DNA of 22,972 bases from a virus: positions 1-22,972 of IMG/VR virus record IMGVR_UViG_3300018411_001336; one strand, given 5' to 3'. Numbering within the stretch: position 1 is the stretch's first letter; each line of letters begins with the position of its first letter. The position numbers and the translations under genes are program-made. Positions 1 to 7,852 of the stretch are shown here, piece by piece. The notes beneath the pieces are model-generated. The model had not been told where the DNA came from. It saw only the letters and a program-made list of their open reading frames with translations, and made no database searches.

Positions 1-2030
1 CGCCCAACGTGCAGGAAATCCTCACCAAGTTCAACTTCCGCAACCAGATCCAGAAGCTGGTGGATTCCCACGTCCTTGGCTACCTGATCGATGACTTCCT
101 CGACCCCGAGGTCAATCTCGCGCCGCTGCCGGTGAAGGATGCCGACGGCCGCATCAAGCTGCCCGCGCTGGACAACCACGGCATGGGCACGGTGTTCGAG
201 GAGTTAATCCGCCGCTTCAACGAAGACAACAATGAAGAGGCAGGCGAACACTTCACCCCGCGCGACGTGGTGCAGCTTATGGCCAAACTGCTGTTCCTGC
301 CGGTGGCCGACCGGATCGATTCCAGCACCTATTCGCTCTACGACGGCTCCTGCGGTACAGGCGGCATGCTCACCGTGGCCGAGGAAGCCTTGCATGAACT
401 GGCAGAGGAACACGGCAAGGAAGTATCGATCCACCTGTTCGGGCAGGAGATCAGCGACGAGACCTACGCCATCTGCAAGGCCGACCTGCTCTTGAAGGGC
501 GAAGGCGCAGAGGCCGAGAACATCGTCGGCGGCGCGGACAAGTCCACCCTGTCCGCCGACCAGTTCCGCAGCCGCGAATTCGATTTCATGATCTCCAACC
601 CGCCCTACGGCAAGAGTTGGAAGACCGATCTGGAGCGCATGGGAGGCAAGAAGGAATTCAACGACCCGCGCTTCATCGTCAGCCACGCGGGCAACGCCGA
701 GTTCAAGCTCCTCACCCGTTCCAGCGACGGGCAGCTCATGTTCCAGGTGAACAAGCTGCAAAAGATGAAGCACAACACGCCGCTGGGCAGCCGCATCGCG
801 CTGGTGCATAACGGCTCGGCGCTATTCACCGGCGACGCAGGCCAGGGCGAGAGCAACATCCGCCGCTGGGTGCTGGAGAACGACTGGCTCGAAGCCATCA
901 TCGCCCTGCCGCTCAACATCTTCTACAACACCGGCATCGCCACCTACATCTGGGTGCTGGCCAACAAGAAGGCCGAAGCGCGCCGTGGCAAGGTGCAGTT
1001 GATCGACGCCAGCGGCTGGTTCCAGCCGCTGCGCCGCAACCTCGGCAAGAAGAACTGCGAACTGGCTGACGCCGACATTGCCCGCATCCTCGACCTGTAT
1101 CTGGGCGAGGCGCAGGAAACCGCCCAGTCCAAATGGTTCGACACCCAGGACTTCGGCTACTGGAAGATCACCGTCGAACGCCCGCTGCGCCTGAAAAGCC
1201 AGCTCTCCGACGAACGCATCGAGCCCCTGCGTTTTGCCACCGGCGACGAGGCGCTGCGCGCCGAGATCTACGCCACCCATGGCGACGCGCTCTACACCGA
1301 GTTTGCCAAGCGCAAACCGGCCATCGAGGCGTGGCTGAAAGGCGAGGACGAGAACGAAGACGACGACAGCGAAGACAGCGACAGCGGCGATGACAGTGAG
1401 GCCCCCGCAGCCCGCAAGGCCGTGCCCGCCAAGCGGCGCAAGAAGCTGCTAGACGCAACGACGTGGCAGCGCGACAAGGGGCTGATGGAAGTGGCGCAAC
1501 GGGCGCAGCAGGCATTGGGCAGCGCCGTGTTCGACGACCACAATGAGTTCCGCACCCGCTTCGATGCTGCACTGAAGGCGCGGGGCGAAAAGCTCGGTGC
1601 GCCGGAGAAGAAGGCCATCTACAAGGCGGTGAGCTGGCGCGACGAAGCAGCGCCGCCGGTCATCGCCAAGCGCAGCAAGCTCAAGGCGGGCGAACACTTT
1701 GAGCCCGGCTTCGATGGTGCGTACTTGGAGACCGTGGGCAAGGATCGCTTCATGGTCGAGTACGAGCCCGACAGCGAGCTGCGCGACACCGAGCAGGTGC
1801 CATTGAAGGAACCGGGCGGCATCGACGCCTTCTTTGCCCGCGAAGTATTGCCGCACGCGCCGGACGCCTGGATCGCCACGGATAAGACCCAGATCGGCTA
1901 CGAGATTTCGTTTGCCCGCTATTTCTACAAGCCCGCGCCGCTGCGCACGCTGGCAGAAATCCGCGCCGACATCCTCGCGCTGGAGCAGCAAAGCGAAGGT
2001 TTGCTGCACAAGATCGTGGGGGGCGCGTGA
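1..2030 (+). CDS. hsdM: Type I restriction-modification DNA methyltransferase subunit HsdM (5' end outside window)
   Basis: This is the modification subunit of a type I RM system. It transfers a methyl group from S-adenosylmethionine to adenine N6 at the site chosen by HsdS, and it is also part of the restriction complex. The frame is open to the left edge (first whole codon at base 3), so the N-terminal part is missing; the GTG at 9 is internal, not a start. Visible signatures are the HsdM-typical GEHFTPRDVV stretch (about 244-273), the SAM-binding motif DGSCGTGG (342-365) and the catalytic motif NPPYG (597-611). After the methylase core comes a long C-terminal extension with a run rich in Asp and Glu (about 1345-1401) and a final region of about 200 residues, making the protein longer than classical HsdM of about 520 aa. 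The stop TGA overlaps the hsdS ATG as TGATG. The family is certain; the recognition sequence cannot be read from it. Confidence 0.96.
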   Translation, partial: PNVQEILTKFNFRNQIQKLVDSHVLGYLIDDFLDPEVNLAPLPVKDADGRIKLPALDNHGMGTVFEELIRRFNEDNNEEAGEHFTPRDVVQLMAKLLFLPVADRIDSSTYSLYDGSCGTGGMLTVAEEALHELAEEHGKEVSIHLFGQEISDETYAICKADLLLKGEGAEAENIVGGADKSTLSADQFRSREFDFMISNPPYGKSWKTDLERMGGKKEFNDPRFIVSHAGNAEFKLLTRSSDGQLMFQVNKLQKMKHNTPLGSRIALVHNGSALFTGDAGQGESNIRRWVLENDWLEAIIALPLNIFYNTGIATYIWVLANKKAEARRGKVQLIDASGWFQPLRRNLGKKNCELADADIARILDLYLGEAQETAQSKWFDTQDFGYWKITVERPLRLKSQLSDERIEPLRFATGDEALRAEIYATHGDALYTEFAKRKPAIEAWLKGEDENEDDDSEDSDSGDDSEAPAARKAVPAKRRKKLLDATTWQRDKGLMEVAQRAQQALGSAVFDDHNEFRTRFDAALKARGEKLGAPEKKAIYKAVSWRDEAAPPVIAKRSKLKAGEHFEPGFDGAYLETVGKDRFMVEYEPDSELRDTEQVPLKEPGGIDAFFAREVLPHAPDAWIATDKTQIGYEISFARYFYKPAPLRTLAEIRADILALEQQSEGLLHKIVGGA

Positions 2031-3454
2031 TGGCGGTGGCGAGTCCCTATCCGAACTACCAGCCGCTTCGTTCGCGCTGGGTACCGCGTGTGCCGGAGCA
2101 CTGGTCGCTGCTGCGTGCCAAAAATTTCTTGCGGGAGATTGACGATCGGTCGAAAGCCGGCGAGGAGACGCTGCTGTCAATGCGTATGCAGCGGGGCTTG
2201 GTGCCGCATAACGATGTCTCGGTAAAGCGCATCGCCCCAGAGAACCTCATTGGCTACAAGAAGGCACAACCGGACGAGCTTGTATTGAACCGGATGCAGG
2301 CGGGCAACGCCATGTTCTTCCGCAACCGCCAGCCCGGTTTAGTCAGCCCGGACTACGCCGTATTCCGCTTGCTCCGCGACGACAACCCAGAATATCTCGG
2401 CCACCTGTTCCGTTCGTGGCCAATGCGCGGGTTGTTCCGTTCGGAATCGAAGGGGCTTGGGACAGGCACTTCAGGCTTCTTGCGCCTCTACTCGGATCGC
2501 TTCACGGCGCTGGAGATTCCGCTGCCTCCGCGCCCCGAGCAAGACCAGATCGTTGCCTATCTCCGTGCACAAGATGCCCACATCGCCCGCTTCATCCAGG
2601 TCAAGCGCGATCTCATCAAGCTGCTCACCGAACAGAAGCTACGCATCATCGACCACGCCGTAACACACGGCCTAGATGCATCGGTGACGCTGAAGCCGTC
2701 CGGCATCGAATGGCTGGGTGAGGTGCCGGAGCATTGGGAAGTCGCCTTCATTAAGCACATTGCGGACGTGCGCTTCAGCGGCGTAGACAAACACTCGCAC
2801 GACCACGAAACACCGGTGCGCCTGTGCAATTACACCGACGTCTACAAAAACGACCGCATCACCGGCGATATGGACTTGATGCGCGCCACAGCGACGGAGG
2901 CGGAGATCGCCCGCCTGACGCTGAAAGCGGGTGATGTCATTCTGACCAAGGATTCCGAAACACCGGACGACATTGGCGTGCCCGCGTGGGTGCCGGAGGA
3001 CCTGCCCGGCGTGGTTTGCGCATATCACCTCGGCCTGCTGCGCCCCGTACCGAATCGGGTGTTGGGCGAGTTCCTGTTTCGCGCCATCGGCTCGGCGCGT
3101 ACGGCGCAGCAGTTCCACGTTCTTGCCACCGGCGTCACACGCTTTGCACTTGGCAAGCACGACGTGAAAAACGCTGTCGTTGCCTTGCCGCCGGTCGAAG
3201 AACAGCAATCCATCTGTCGCTGGATCACCAATGAGTGCCAACCGCTGGACGACGCCATCGCCCGCACGGAAGAGGAAATCAAGCTGATCCGCGAGTACCG
3301 CGACCGCCTGATTGCCGATGTGGTCACCGGCCAAGTGGACGTACGCGGCTGGCAGCCTGACCCGGACGACGTGGTAGACGACGCGGCGCTGGCTGCGCTC
3401 GGCGATGACCAAGAGGATGTGACCGAAGAGGAGGATGGCGATGGCGAAGACTGA
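2030..3454 (+). CDS. hsdS: Type I restriction-modification specificity subunit HsdS
   Basis: This DNA recognition subunit directs HsdM and HsdR to a bipartite target. The protein is 474 aa with the usual two-repeat layout. The first target recognition domain begins at PEHWSLLRAKNFL (residue about 22). A central conserved helix region follows from PEQDQIVAYLR (about 169). The second domain starts at SGIEWLGEVPEHWEV (about 224), and the C-terminal helices begin at PPVEEQQSI (about 387). The PEHW hallmark occurs in both halves. A tail of about 30 residues is strongly acidic and looks like an add-on to the family. I chose the ATG at 2030 because it forms a TGATG junction with the hsdM stop; a GTG at 2027 is a possible alternative. 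The 3' end overlaps hsdR by 14 bases. The second domain replaces the target half-site, so specificity cannot be predicted without a database match. Confidence 0.95.
   Translation: MAVASPYPNYQPLRSRWVPRVPEHWSLLRAKNFLREIDDRSKAGEETLLSMRMQRGLVPHNDVSVKRIAPENLIGYKKAQPDELVLNRMQAGNAMFFRNRQPGLVSPDYAVFRLLRDDNPEYLGHLFRSWPMRGLFRSESKGLGTGTSGFLRLYSDRFTALEIPLPPRPEQDQIVAYLRAQDAHIARFIQVKRDLIKLLTEQKLRIIDHAVTHGLDASVTLKPSGIEWLGEVPEHWEVAFIKHIADVRFSGVDKHSHDHETPVRLCNYTDVYKNDRITGDMDLMRATATEAEIARLTLKAGDVILTKDSETPDDIGVPAWVPEDLPGVVCAYHLGLLRPVPNRVLGEFLFRAIGSARTAQQFHVLATGVTRFALGKHDVKNAVVALPPVEEQQSICRWITNECQPLDDAIARTEEEIKLIREYRDRLIADVVTGQVDVRGWQPDPDDVVDDAALAALGDDQEDVTEEEDGDGED
3428..3434 (+). promoter_or_regulatory. Ribosome binding site of hsdR inside the hsdS acidic tail
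   Basis: The sequence GAGGAGG lies 6 bases before the ATG at 3441. It sits within the hsdS codons for its Glu-Glu-Asp tail. It is directly adjacent to an earlier ATG at 3435, which is too close to be served by it. The site therefore decides the hsdR start at 3441 rather than 3435. Confidence 0.7.
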
Positions 3455-6400
3455 TACCAGCGAGCGCTGGTTCGAGGCGCGCGTGGTACGCGGCTTGACC
3501 GGTGTGCCACAGCCCGAGTACAGCCACGCGCTGGCTCCTACGGACTTCGCCGCCACCCACAACGGCTACGTGCAGGGCAAGCCCACCGACTACAACCGCG
3601 ACGTGGCGCTGGATGTGGCGCAGTTGCTGGCCTTCTTGCAGGCCACCCAGCCCAAGGCGGTGGAGACACTGGAGCTGGCGGCGGACGGCATTAAGCGCAC
3701 CCAATTCCTGCACCGGCTACAGGGCGAGATCACCAAGCGTGGCGTTGTGGACGTGCTGCGCAAGGGAGTTAGCCACGGACCGGTACACGTCGATCTGTAC
3801 AAGCTGCTGCCCACGCCGGGCAACGCTGCCGCAGCGGATGCCTTCGGCAAGAACATTTTTAGCGTCACCCGGCAGGTGCGCTACAGCAACGATTCCGGCA
3901 ACGAACTGGACTTGGCGATCTTCATCAATGGCCTGCCGGTGCTGACCTTCGAGCTGAAGAACTCGCTGACCAAGCAGACCCTTGCCGACGCCATCGTCCA
4001 ATACCAGACCACGCGCAGCCCGCAGGAGCTGCTGTTCCAGCTGGGTCGTTGCGTCGCGCACGTCGCGGTCGATGACGCGGAGGCCGCGTTCTGCACCGAG
4101 CTCAAGGGGAAGGCATCGTGGTTCCTGCCATTCAACCAGGGCTGGAACAGCGGTGCAGGCAATCCGCCCAACCCGGATGGTCTGAAGACCGATTACCTGT
4201 GGAAGCAGGTGCTGAACCGCGAGTCGCTGGCCAACATCATCGAGAGTTACGCGCAGGTGGTGGAGGAGGAAGAAGCAGACGCCAGCGGCAAGAAACGCAA
4301 GAAGCGCAAGCAGATCTTCCCGCGCTTCCATCAGTTGCGCACGGTGCGTGCCCTGCTGCGCCGTGCCCATACCGATGGGGTGGGCAAACGTTATCTGATC
4401 CAGCATTCGGCAGGCAGCGGCAAGAGCAACACCATTGCCTGGCTGGCGCACCAGTTGGTGGAATTGCGCCGCAAGGACGACCCGATGACGGCGCAGTTTG
4501 ACTCCATCGTCGTCATCACTGACCGGCGCGCGCTGGACACGCAGATCGCCCGCACCATCAAGGGTTACGACCACGTCGCGGCAATTTTCGGCCACTCCGA
4601 CAACGCGCAGGAGCTGCGCGAGTACCTGCGCCGGGGCAAGAAGATCATCGTCACCACGGTGCAGAAATTCCCGTTCATCCTCGATGAGCTGGGCGACCTC
4701 TCCGGCAAGAGCTTCGCGCTTTTGATCGACGAGGCGCATTCCAGCCAAGGCGGCAAGACCACGGCGCGGATGCACGAAGCCCTCGGCGGCAAGGTGGCCG
4801 AGGAGGAGTTCGAGGAGGACAGCACGCAGGATGCGGTGAACGCGGAAATCGAGAAGCGCATCGCCTCGCGCAAGCTGCTCGCCAACGCGAGCTACTTCGC
4901 CTTCACTGCCACGCCCAAGAACAAGACGCTGGAGTTGTTCGGTGAGAAGACTCTGGTCGGCGACAAGGTGCAGTTCCGCTCGCCCGAAGAACTGACCTAC
5001 ACCACCAAGCAGGCCATCCAGGAGAAGTTCATCCTCGACGTGGTGGAGAACTACACCCCCTACGACAGCTTCTACCAAGTGGCCAAGACGGTGGCGGACG
5101 ACCCGGAATTCGACAAGGTGAAGGCGCTGAAGAAAATCCGCCACTACGTCGAATCGCACGACAAGGCCATCCGCCGCAAGGCCGAGATCATGGTCGATCA
5201 CTTCATCGCACAGGTCGCGGGCAAGCAGAAGATCGGCGGCAAGGCGCGGGCGATGATCGTGTGCAACGGCATCGCGCGGGCCATCGACTACTGGCGCGAG
5301 GTGTCGGACTACCTCACGCAGATCAAGAGCCCGTACAAGGCCATCGTGGCGTACTCGGGCGACTTCGAGATCGGTGGCCAGAAAAAGACCGAGGCCGATC
5401 TGAACGGGTTTCCGAGCAAGGACATTCCGGCCAACCTCAAGCAAGACCCGTATCGCTTCCTGATCGTCGCCAACAAGTTCGTCACCGGCTTCGATGAGCC
5501 CTTGCTGCACACGATGTACGTGGACAAGCCGTTGGCGGGCGTGCTGGCAGTGCAGACCCTGTCACGCCTGAACCGCGCGCATCCGCAGAAGCACGACACC
5601 TTTGTGCTCGACTTCGCCGACAACGCCGAGGCGGTGAAGGCGGCGTTCCAGGACTACTACCGCGCGACCATCCAGACCGGCGAAACCGACGCCAACAAAC
5701 TGCACGACCTGAAGGCCGAACTCGACGGGCAGCAGGTGTACAGCTGGCAACAGGTGGAAGACTTGGTGGCGCTGTACTTGAGCGGCGCAGACCGGGACAA
5801 ACTCGACCCCATCCTCGATGCTTGCGTGGTCGAATACACCGACAAGCTCGGCGAGGACGATCAGGTCAAGTTCAAGGGGAAGGCGAAGGCCTTCGTGCGC
5901 AGTTACGGTTTCCTCGCCGCGATCCTGAGCTACGGCCACCCGACGTGGGAGAAGCTGTCGATCTTCCTGAACTTCCTCATTCCCAAATTGCCCGCGCCCA
6001 AGGAGGAAGACCTATCCAAGGGGGTGCTGGAGACTATCGACATGGACAGCTACCGTGTGGAGGCCAAAGCGGCGCTGAAGATGGCGATGGCCGACGCCGA
6101 CGCCACGGTCGAGCCAGTACCGCCGGGCGGCGGTGGCGGCAAGGGCGAGGCAGACATCGACAAACTCTCCGCGATCATCAAGACCTTCAACGACCTATTC
6201 GGCAACATCGAGTGGAAGGACGAGGACAAGATCCGCAAGGTCATCGCCGAGGAGATCCCGGCGCGAGTGGCGCAGGACAAGGCTTACCAGAATGCGCAGG
6301 CGAACTCCGACAAGCAGAACGCCAAGTTGGAGCACGATAAGGCGCTCAACCGCGTGGTGCTGGAGCTGCTGTCCGACCACACCGAACTGTTCAAGCAGTT

Positions 6401-6512
6401 CAGCGACAACCCCAACTTCAAGCGCTGGCTGACGGACACCGTTTTCGATGCGACCTATCAGCAGGGGACGGTTCCGCCGAAGGCTCCGCCACAGGCTGGA
6501 GCGTCAGCATGA
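3441..6512 (+). CDS. hsdR: Type I restriction-modification endonuclease/translocase subunit HsdR
   Basis: HsdR is the motor and nuclease of the type I complex. It pumps unmethylated DNA with ATP and cuts at a distance from the target. From the chosen start it is 1023 aa, the usual size. The N-terminal nuclease shows the PD-(D/E)XK pattern: D157 in NELDLAIFINGLP, then E171 and K173 in FELK. The superfamily 2 helicase motor follows, with Walker A AGSGKS (324-329), the DEAH box (430-433), the TATPK motif near 4901-4915 and the arginine motif QTLSRLNRAH near 5554-5583. The C-terminal part (after about residue 880) is helical and charged and probably docks onto HsdM/HsdS. All key residues are present, so the enzyme looks intact. 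Its TGA at 6510-6512 overlaps the ATG of a nine-codon frame leading to the SLATT gene. Confidence 0.96.
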   Translation: MAKTDTSERWFEARVVRGLTGVPQPEYSHALAPTDFAATHNGYVQGKPTDYNRDVALDVAQLLAFLQATQPKAVETLELAADGIKRTQFLHRLQGEITKRGVVDVLRKGVSHGPVHVDLYKLLPTPGNAAAADAFGKNIFSVTRQVRYSNDSGNELDLAIFINGLPVLTFELKNSLTKQTLADAIVQYQTTRSPQELLFQLGRCVAHVAVDDAEAAFCTELKGKASWFLPFNQGWNSGAGNPPNPDGLKTDYLWKQVLNRESLANIIESYAQVVEEEEADASGKKRKKRKQIFPRFHQLRTVRALLRRAHTDGVGKRYLIQHSAGSGKSNTIAWLAHQLVELRRKDDPMTAQFDSIVVITDRRALDTQIARTIKGYDHVAAIFGHSDNAQELREYLRRGKKIIVTTVQKFPFILDELGDLSGKSFALLIDEAHSSQGGKTTARMHEALGGKVAEEEFEEDSTQDAVNAEIEKRIASRKLLANASYFAFTATPKNKTLELFGEKTLVGDKVQFRSPEELTYTTKQAIQEKFILDVVENYTPYDSFYQVAKTVADDPEFDKVKALKKIRHYVESHDKAIRRKAEIMVDHFIAQVAGKQKIGGKARAMIVCNGIARAIDYWREVSDYLTQIKSPYKAIVAYSGDFEIGGQKKTEADLNGFPSKDIPANLKQDPYRFLIVANKFVTGFDEPLLHTMYVDKPLAGVLAVQTLSRLNRAHPQKHDTFVLDFADNAEAVKAAFQDYYRATIQTGETDANKLHDLKAELDGQQVYSWQQVEDLVALYLSGADRDKLDPILDACVVEYTDKLGEDDQVKFKGKAKAFVRSYGFLAAILSYGHPTWEKLSIFLNFLIPKLPAPKEEDLSKGVLETIDMDSYRVEAKAALKMAMADADATVEPVPPGGGGGKGEADIDKLSAIIKTFNDLFGNIEWKDEDKIRKVIAEEIPARVAQDKAYQNAQANSDKQNAKLEHDKALNRVVLELLSDHTELFKQFSDNPNFKRWLTDTVFDATYQQGTVPPKAPPQAGASA

Positions 6513-6538
6513 GAACGAATTGGTGCGGGAGTACGTGA
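6509..6538 (+). CDS. Nine-codon leader ORF linking hsdR to the SLATT gene (speculative)
   Basis: An ATG at 6509 overlaps the hsdR stop as ATGA. It is preceded by GGAG at 6498-6501 with a 7-base spacer, which is a sound ribosome binding site. The frame encodes MRTNWCGST and stops with TGA at 6536-6538, which in turn overlaps the SLATT ATG as TGATG. A ribosome leaving hsdR could start here, stop, and restart on the SLATT gene. The peptide itself is probably irrelevant. Chance is a real possibility for nine codons, so this is offered as a coupling device rather than a proven gene. Confidence 0.3.
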   Translation: MRTNWCGST

Positions 6539-7059
6539 TGGCCGGTGCATCGCCACAGGATCAAGCCAAGATTTCTGCCCTTTGCAGAGAGGCCGAGCGA
6601 CTGGAAGAAGACGCCCTGTATTCGAGCAAGGGGCATTTCAATGCCGAAGACACATGGGTTCGGCGCAACTACTGGCTCGGTGTGCCAGCGACCGCACTTG
6701 GTGCGATTGCAGGTGCCGCTCTGATTAAAAGCCAACCCGAGTGGGCCAGTGCCTTCACCTTGCTGGCTTCGCTGCTGACGGGGTTGATGACCTTTCTCAA
6801 GCCCAACGAGCGCGCTGCAATGCACCGGGCAGCTGCCGGACAGTTCTTGGCTCTTCGGAATGAAGCCCGTTTTTTTCGCGAGATCGAATTGCTTGAGACC
6901 GATCGGCTGGGAGAGCTTCCTGAGAGATTGAAGGCACTTTCCTCTGCACGAAATGAGCTGAACCAGAAGAGCCCGAGCATTCCACGGCGCGCATTTGTGG
7001 CCGCACGCAAAGGCATAGAAGAAGGCGAAGCCACCCACAAAGTGGACAAGGAGAAATGA
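6538..7059 (+). CDS. SLATT-domain two-transmembrane protein, predicted CBASS-like membrane effector
   Basis: This 173-aa protein matches the layout of SLATT domains (SMODS- and SLOG-associating two-TM effectors), which are predicted to form pores or otherwise damage the membrane when a partner enzyme makes a nucleotide signal. An N-terminal helix (CREAERLEEDALYSSKGHF, residues about 15-33) precedes two hydrophobic segments, about 46-61 (VPATALGAIAGAALI) and 67-83 (ASAFTLLASLLTGLMTF). A long amphipathic helix follows (NERAAMHRAAAGQFLALRNE onward) with the family's R/E-rich FFREIELLE stretch. I chose the ATG at 6538 because GGGAG lies 6 bases upstream; the frame is open further upstream, and TTG 6520 or GTG 6523 would add a few residues. 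It is 4 bases from the nucleotidyltransferase gene, the standard SLATT partner. Family assignment is from pattern recognition; effector action is inferred from the family. Confidence 0.8.
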   Translation: MAGASPQDQAKISALCREAERLEEDALYSSKGHFNAEDTWVRRNYWLGVPATALGAIAGAALIKSQPEWASAFTLLASLLTGLMTFLKPNERAAMHRAAAGQFLALRNEARFFREIELLETDRLGELPERLKALSSARNELNQKSPSIPRRAFVAARKGIEEGEATHKVDKEK

Positions 7060-7063
7060 CAGG

Positions 7064-7840
7064 ATGTCGGTATTGAGTTTTCTGACGGACACGGCCAGCA
7101 GTGCCGTGCTCTCCACAACTGAGCAGTCGTCGATCACGACTTCGATCATCACACTTCAATCGCGGATGGCGCTGCACTTTGACAGCGGCGTAATTGCGCA
7201 GCATTTCCGATTCGGCTCTTCAACGCGAGGCACGATCCTGCCGCGCTCAATGGACGAACAGTCCGATATTGATTACATGGTGGTCTTCAGCGATGGCAGC
7301 GCCACGCCGCAGACTTACCTGAATAGGTTGAAGACTTTTGTCGAAAAACGGTACGGCTCATCGGAAATCTATCAGTCCAGCCCGACCATTGTTCTCGAGT
7401 TGAACCACATCAAGTTCGATCTGGTGCCCGCGACAAAAACGTGGCTCGGCGAGCTTCAGATTCCCAACGGGTCAGGCGGTTGGATGACCACGAATCCGAA
7501 CGACTTCAACGCCACTCTTGAAGCAAAGAACAAGGACAACAACTCTTTGATCAAGCCAACTATTCGTCTGATGAAATATTGGAATGCGGCCAGCGGATTT
7601 CCATTCGATTCATTTGCGATGGAGAAGTGGATTTGTGGTCAGGGCTTTTGGTTCCAGTCGAATCAAAAGGACTACCTGTTTTCGGTAATCGACAATCTGA
7701 GCACCGACTCGTCTTACTCGCAACGAGTCAATAATGAAATCACGCGTGCAAAAACTATTGTGGCCAAGGTCAGGCAATGCGAGAAAGACCAGATGCCGGT
7801 AACGGCTGAGAATGAGGTCAAGAAGTTGTTCAGGCTCTGA
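7064..7840 (+). CDS. CD-NTase-fold (SMODS-type) nucleotidyltransferase, predicted signal synthase
   Basis: This 258-aa protein is predicted to make a cyclic or linear oligonucleotide that activates the adjacent SLATT effector, as in two-gene CBASS-like systems. The polymerase-beta-type active site is complete: GSSTRGT at residues 51-57, the two-acid motif SDIDYMVVF with D68 and D70, and the third acid D119 in KFDLVPA. The C-terminal half contains a helical region (LIKPTIRLMKYWNA, then FAMEKWICG) like the OAS1/CD-NTase second domain. At 258 aa it is shorter than many CD-NTases of 300 to 400 aa. No Cap2/Cap3, HORMA or TRIP13 gene is nearby, so it would be a minimal (type I-like) arrangement. 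Base composition is low for the region: my hand counts give 27/60, 25/60 and 26/60 GC at 7501-7560, 7561-7620 and 7681-7740, against 36/60 at 5281-5340 in hsdR. The nucleotide product cannot be told from sequence. Confidence 0.85.
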   Translation: MSVLSFLTDTASSAVLSTTEQSSITTSIITLQSRMALHFDSGVIAQHFRFGSSTRGTILPRSMDEQSDIDYMVVFSDGSATPQTYLNRLKTFVEKRYGSSEIYQSSPTIVLELNHIKFDLVPATKTWLGELQIPNGSGGWMTTNPNDFNATLEAKNKDNNSLIKPTIRLMKYWNAASGFPFDSFAMEKWICGQGFWFQSNQKDYLFSVIDNLSTDSSYSQRVNNEITRAKTIVAKVRQCEKDQMPVTAENEVKKLFRL

Positions 7841-7852
7841 GGGGGTATTGAA

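Noticed and set aside
3717-5510. A 597-codon minus-strand open frame inside hsdR
   Set aside because: hsdR carries all nuclease and helicase motifs on the plus strand. The opposite frame has no motif and is a shadow of GC-biased third positions.
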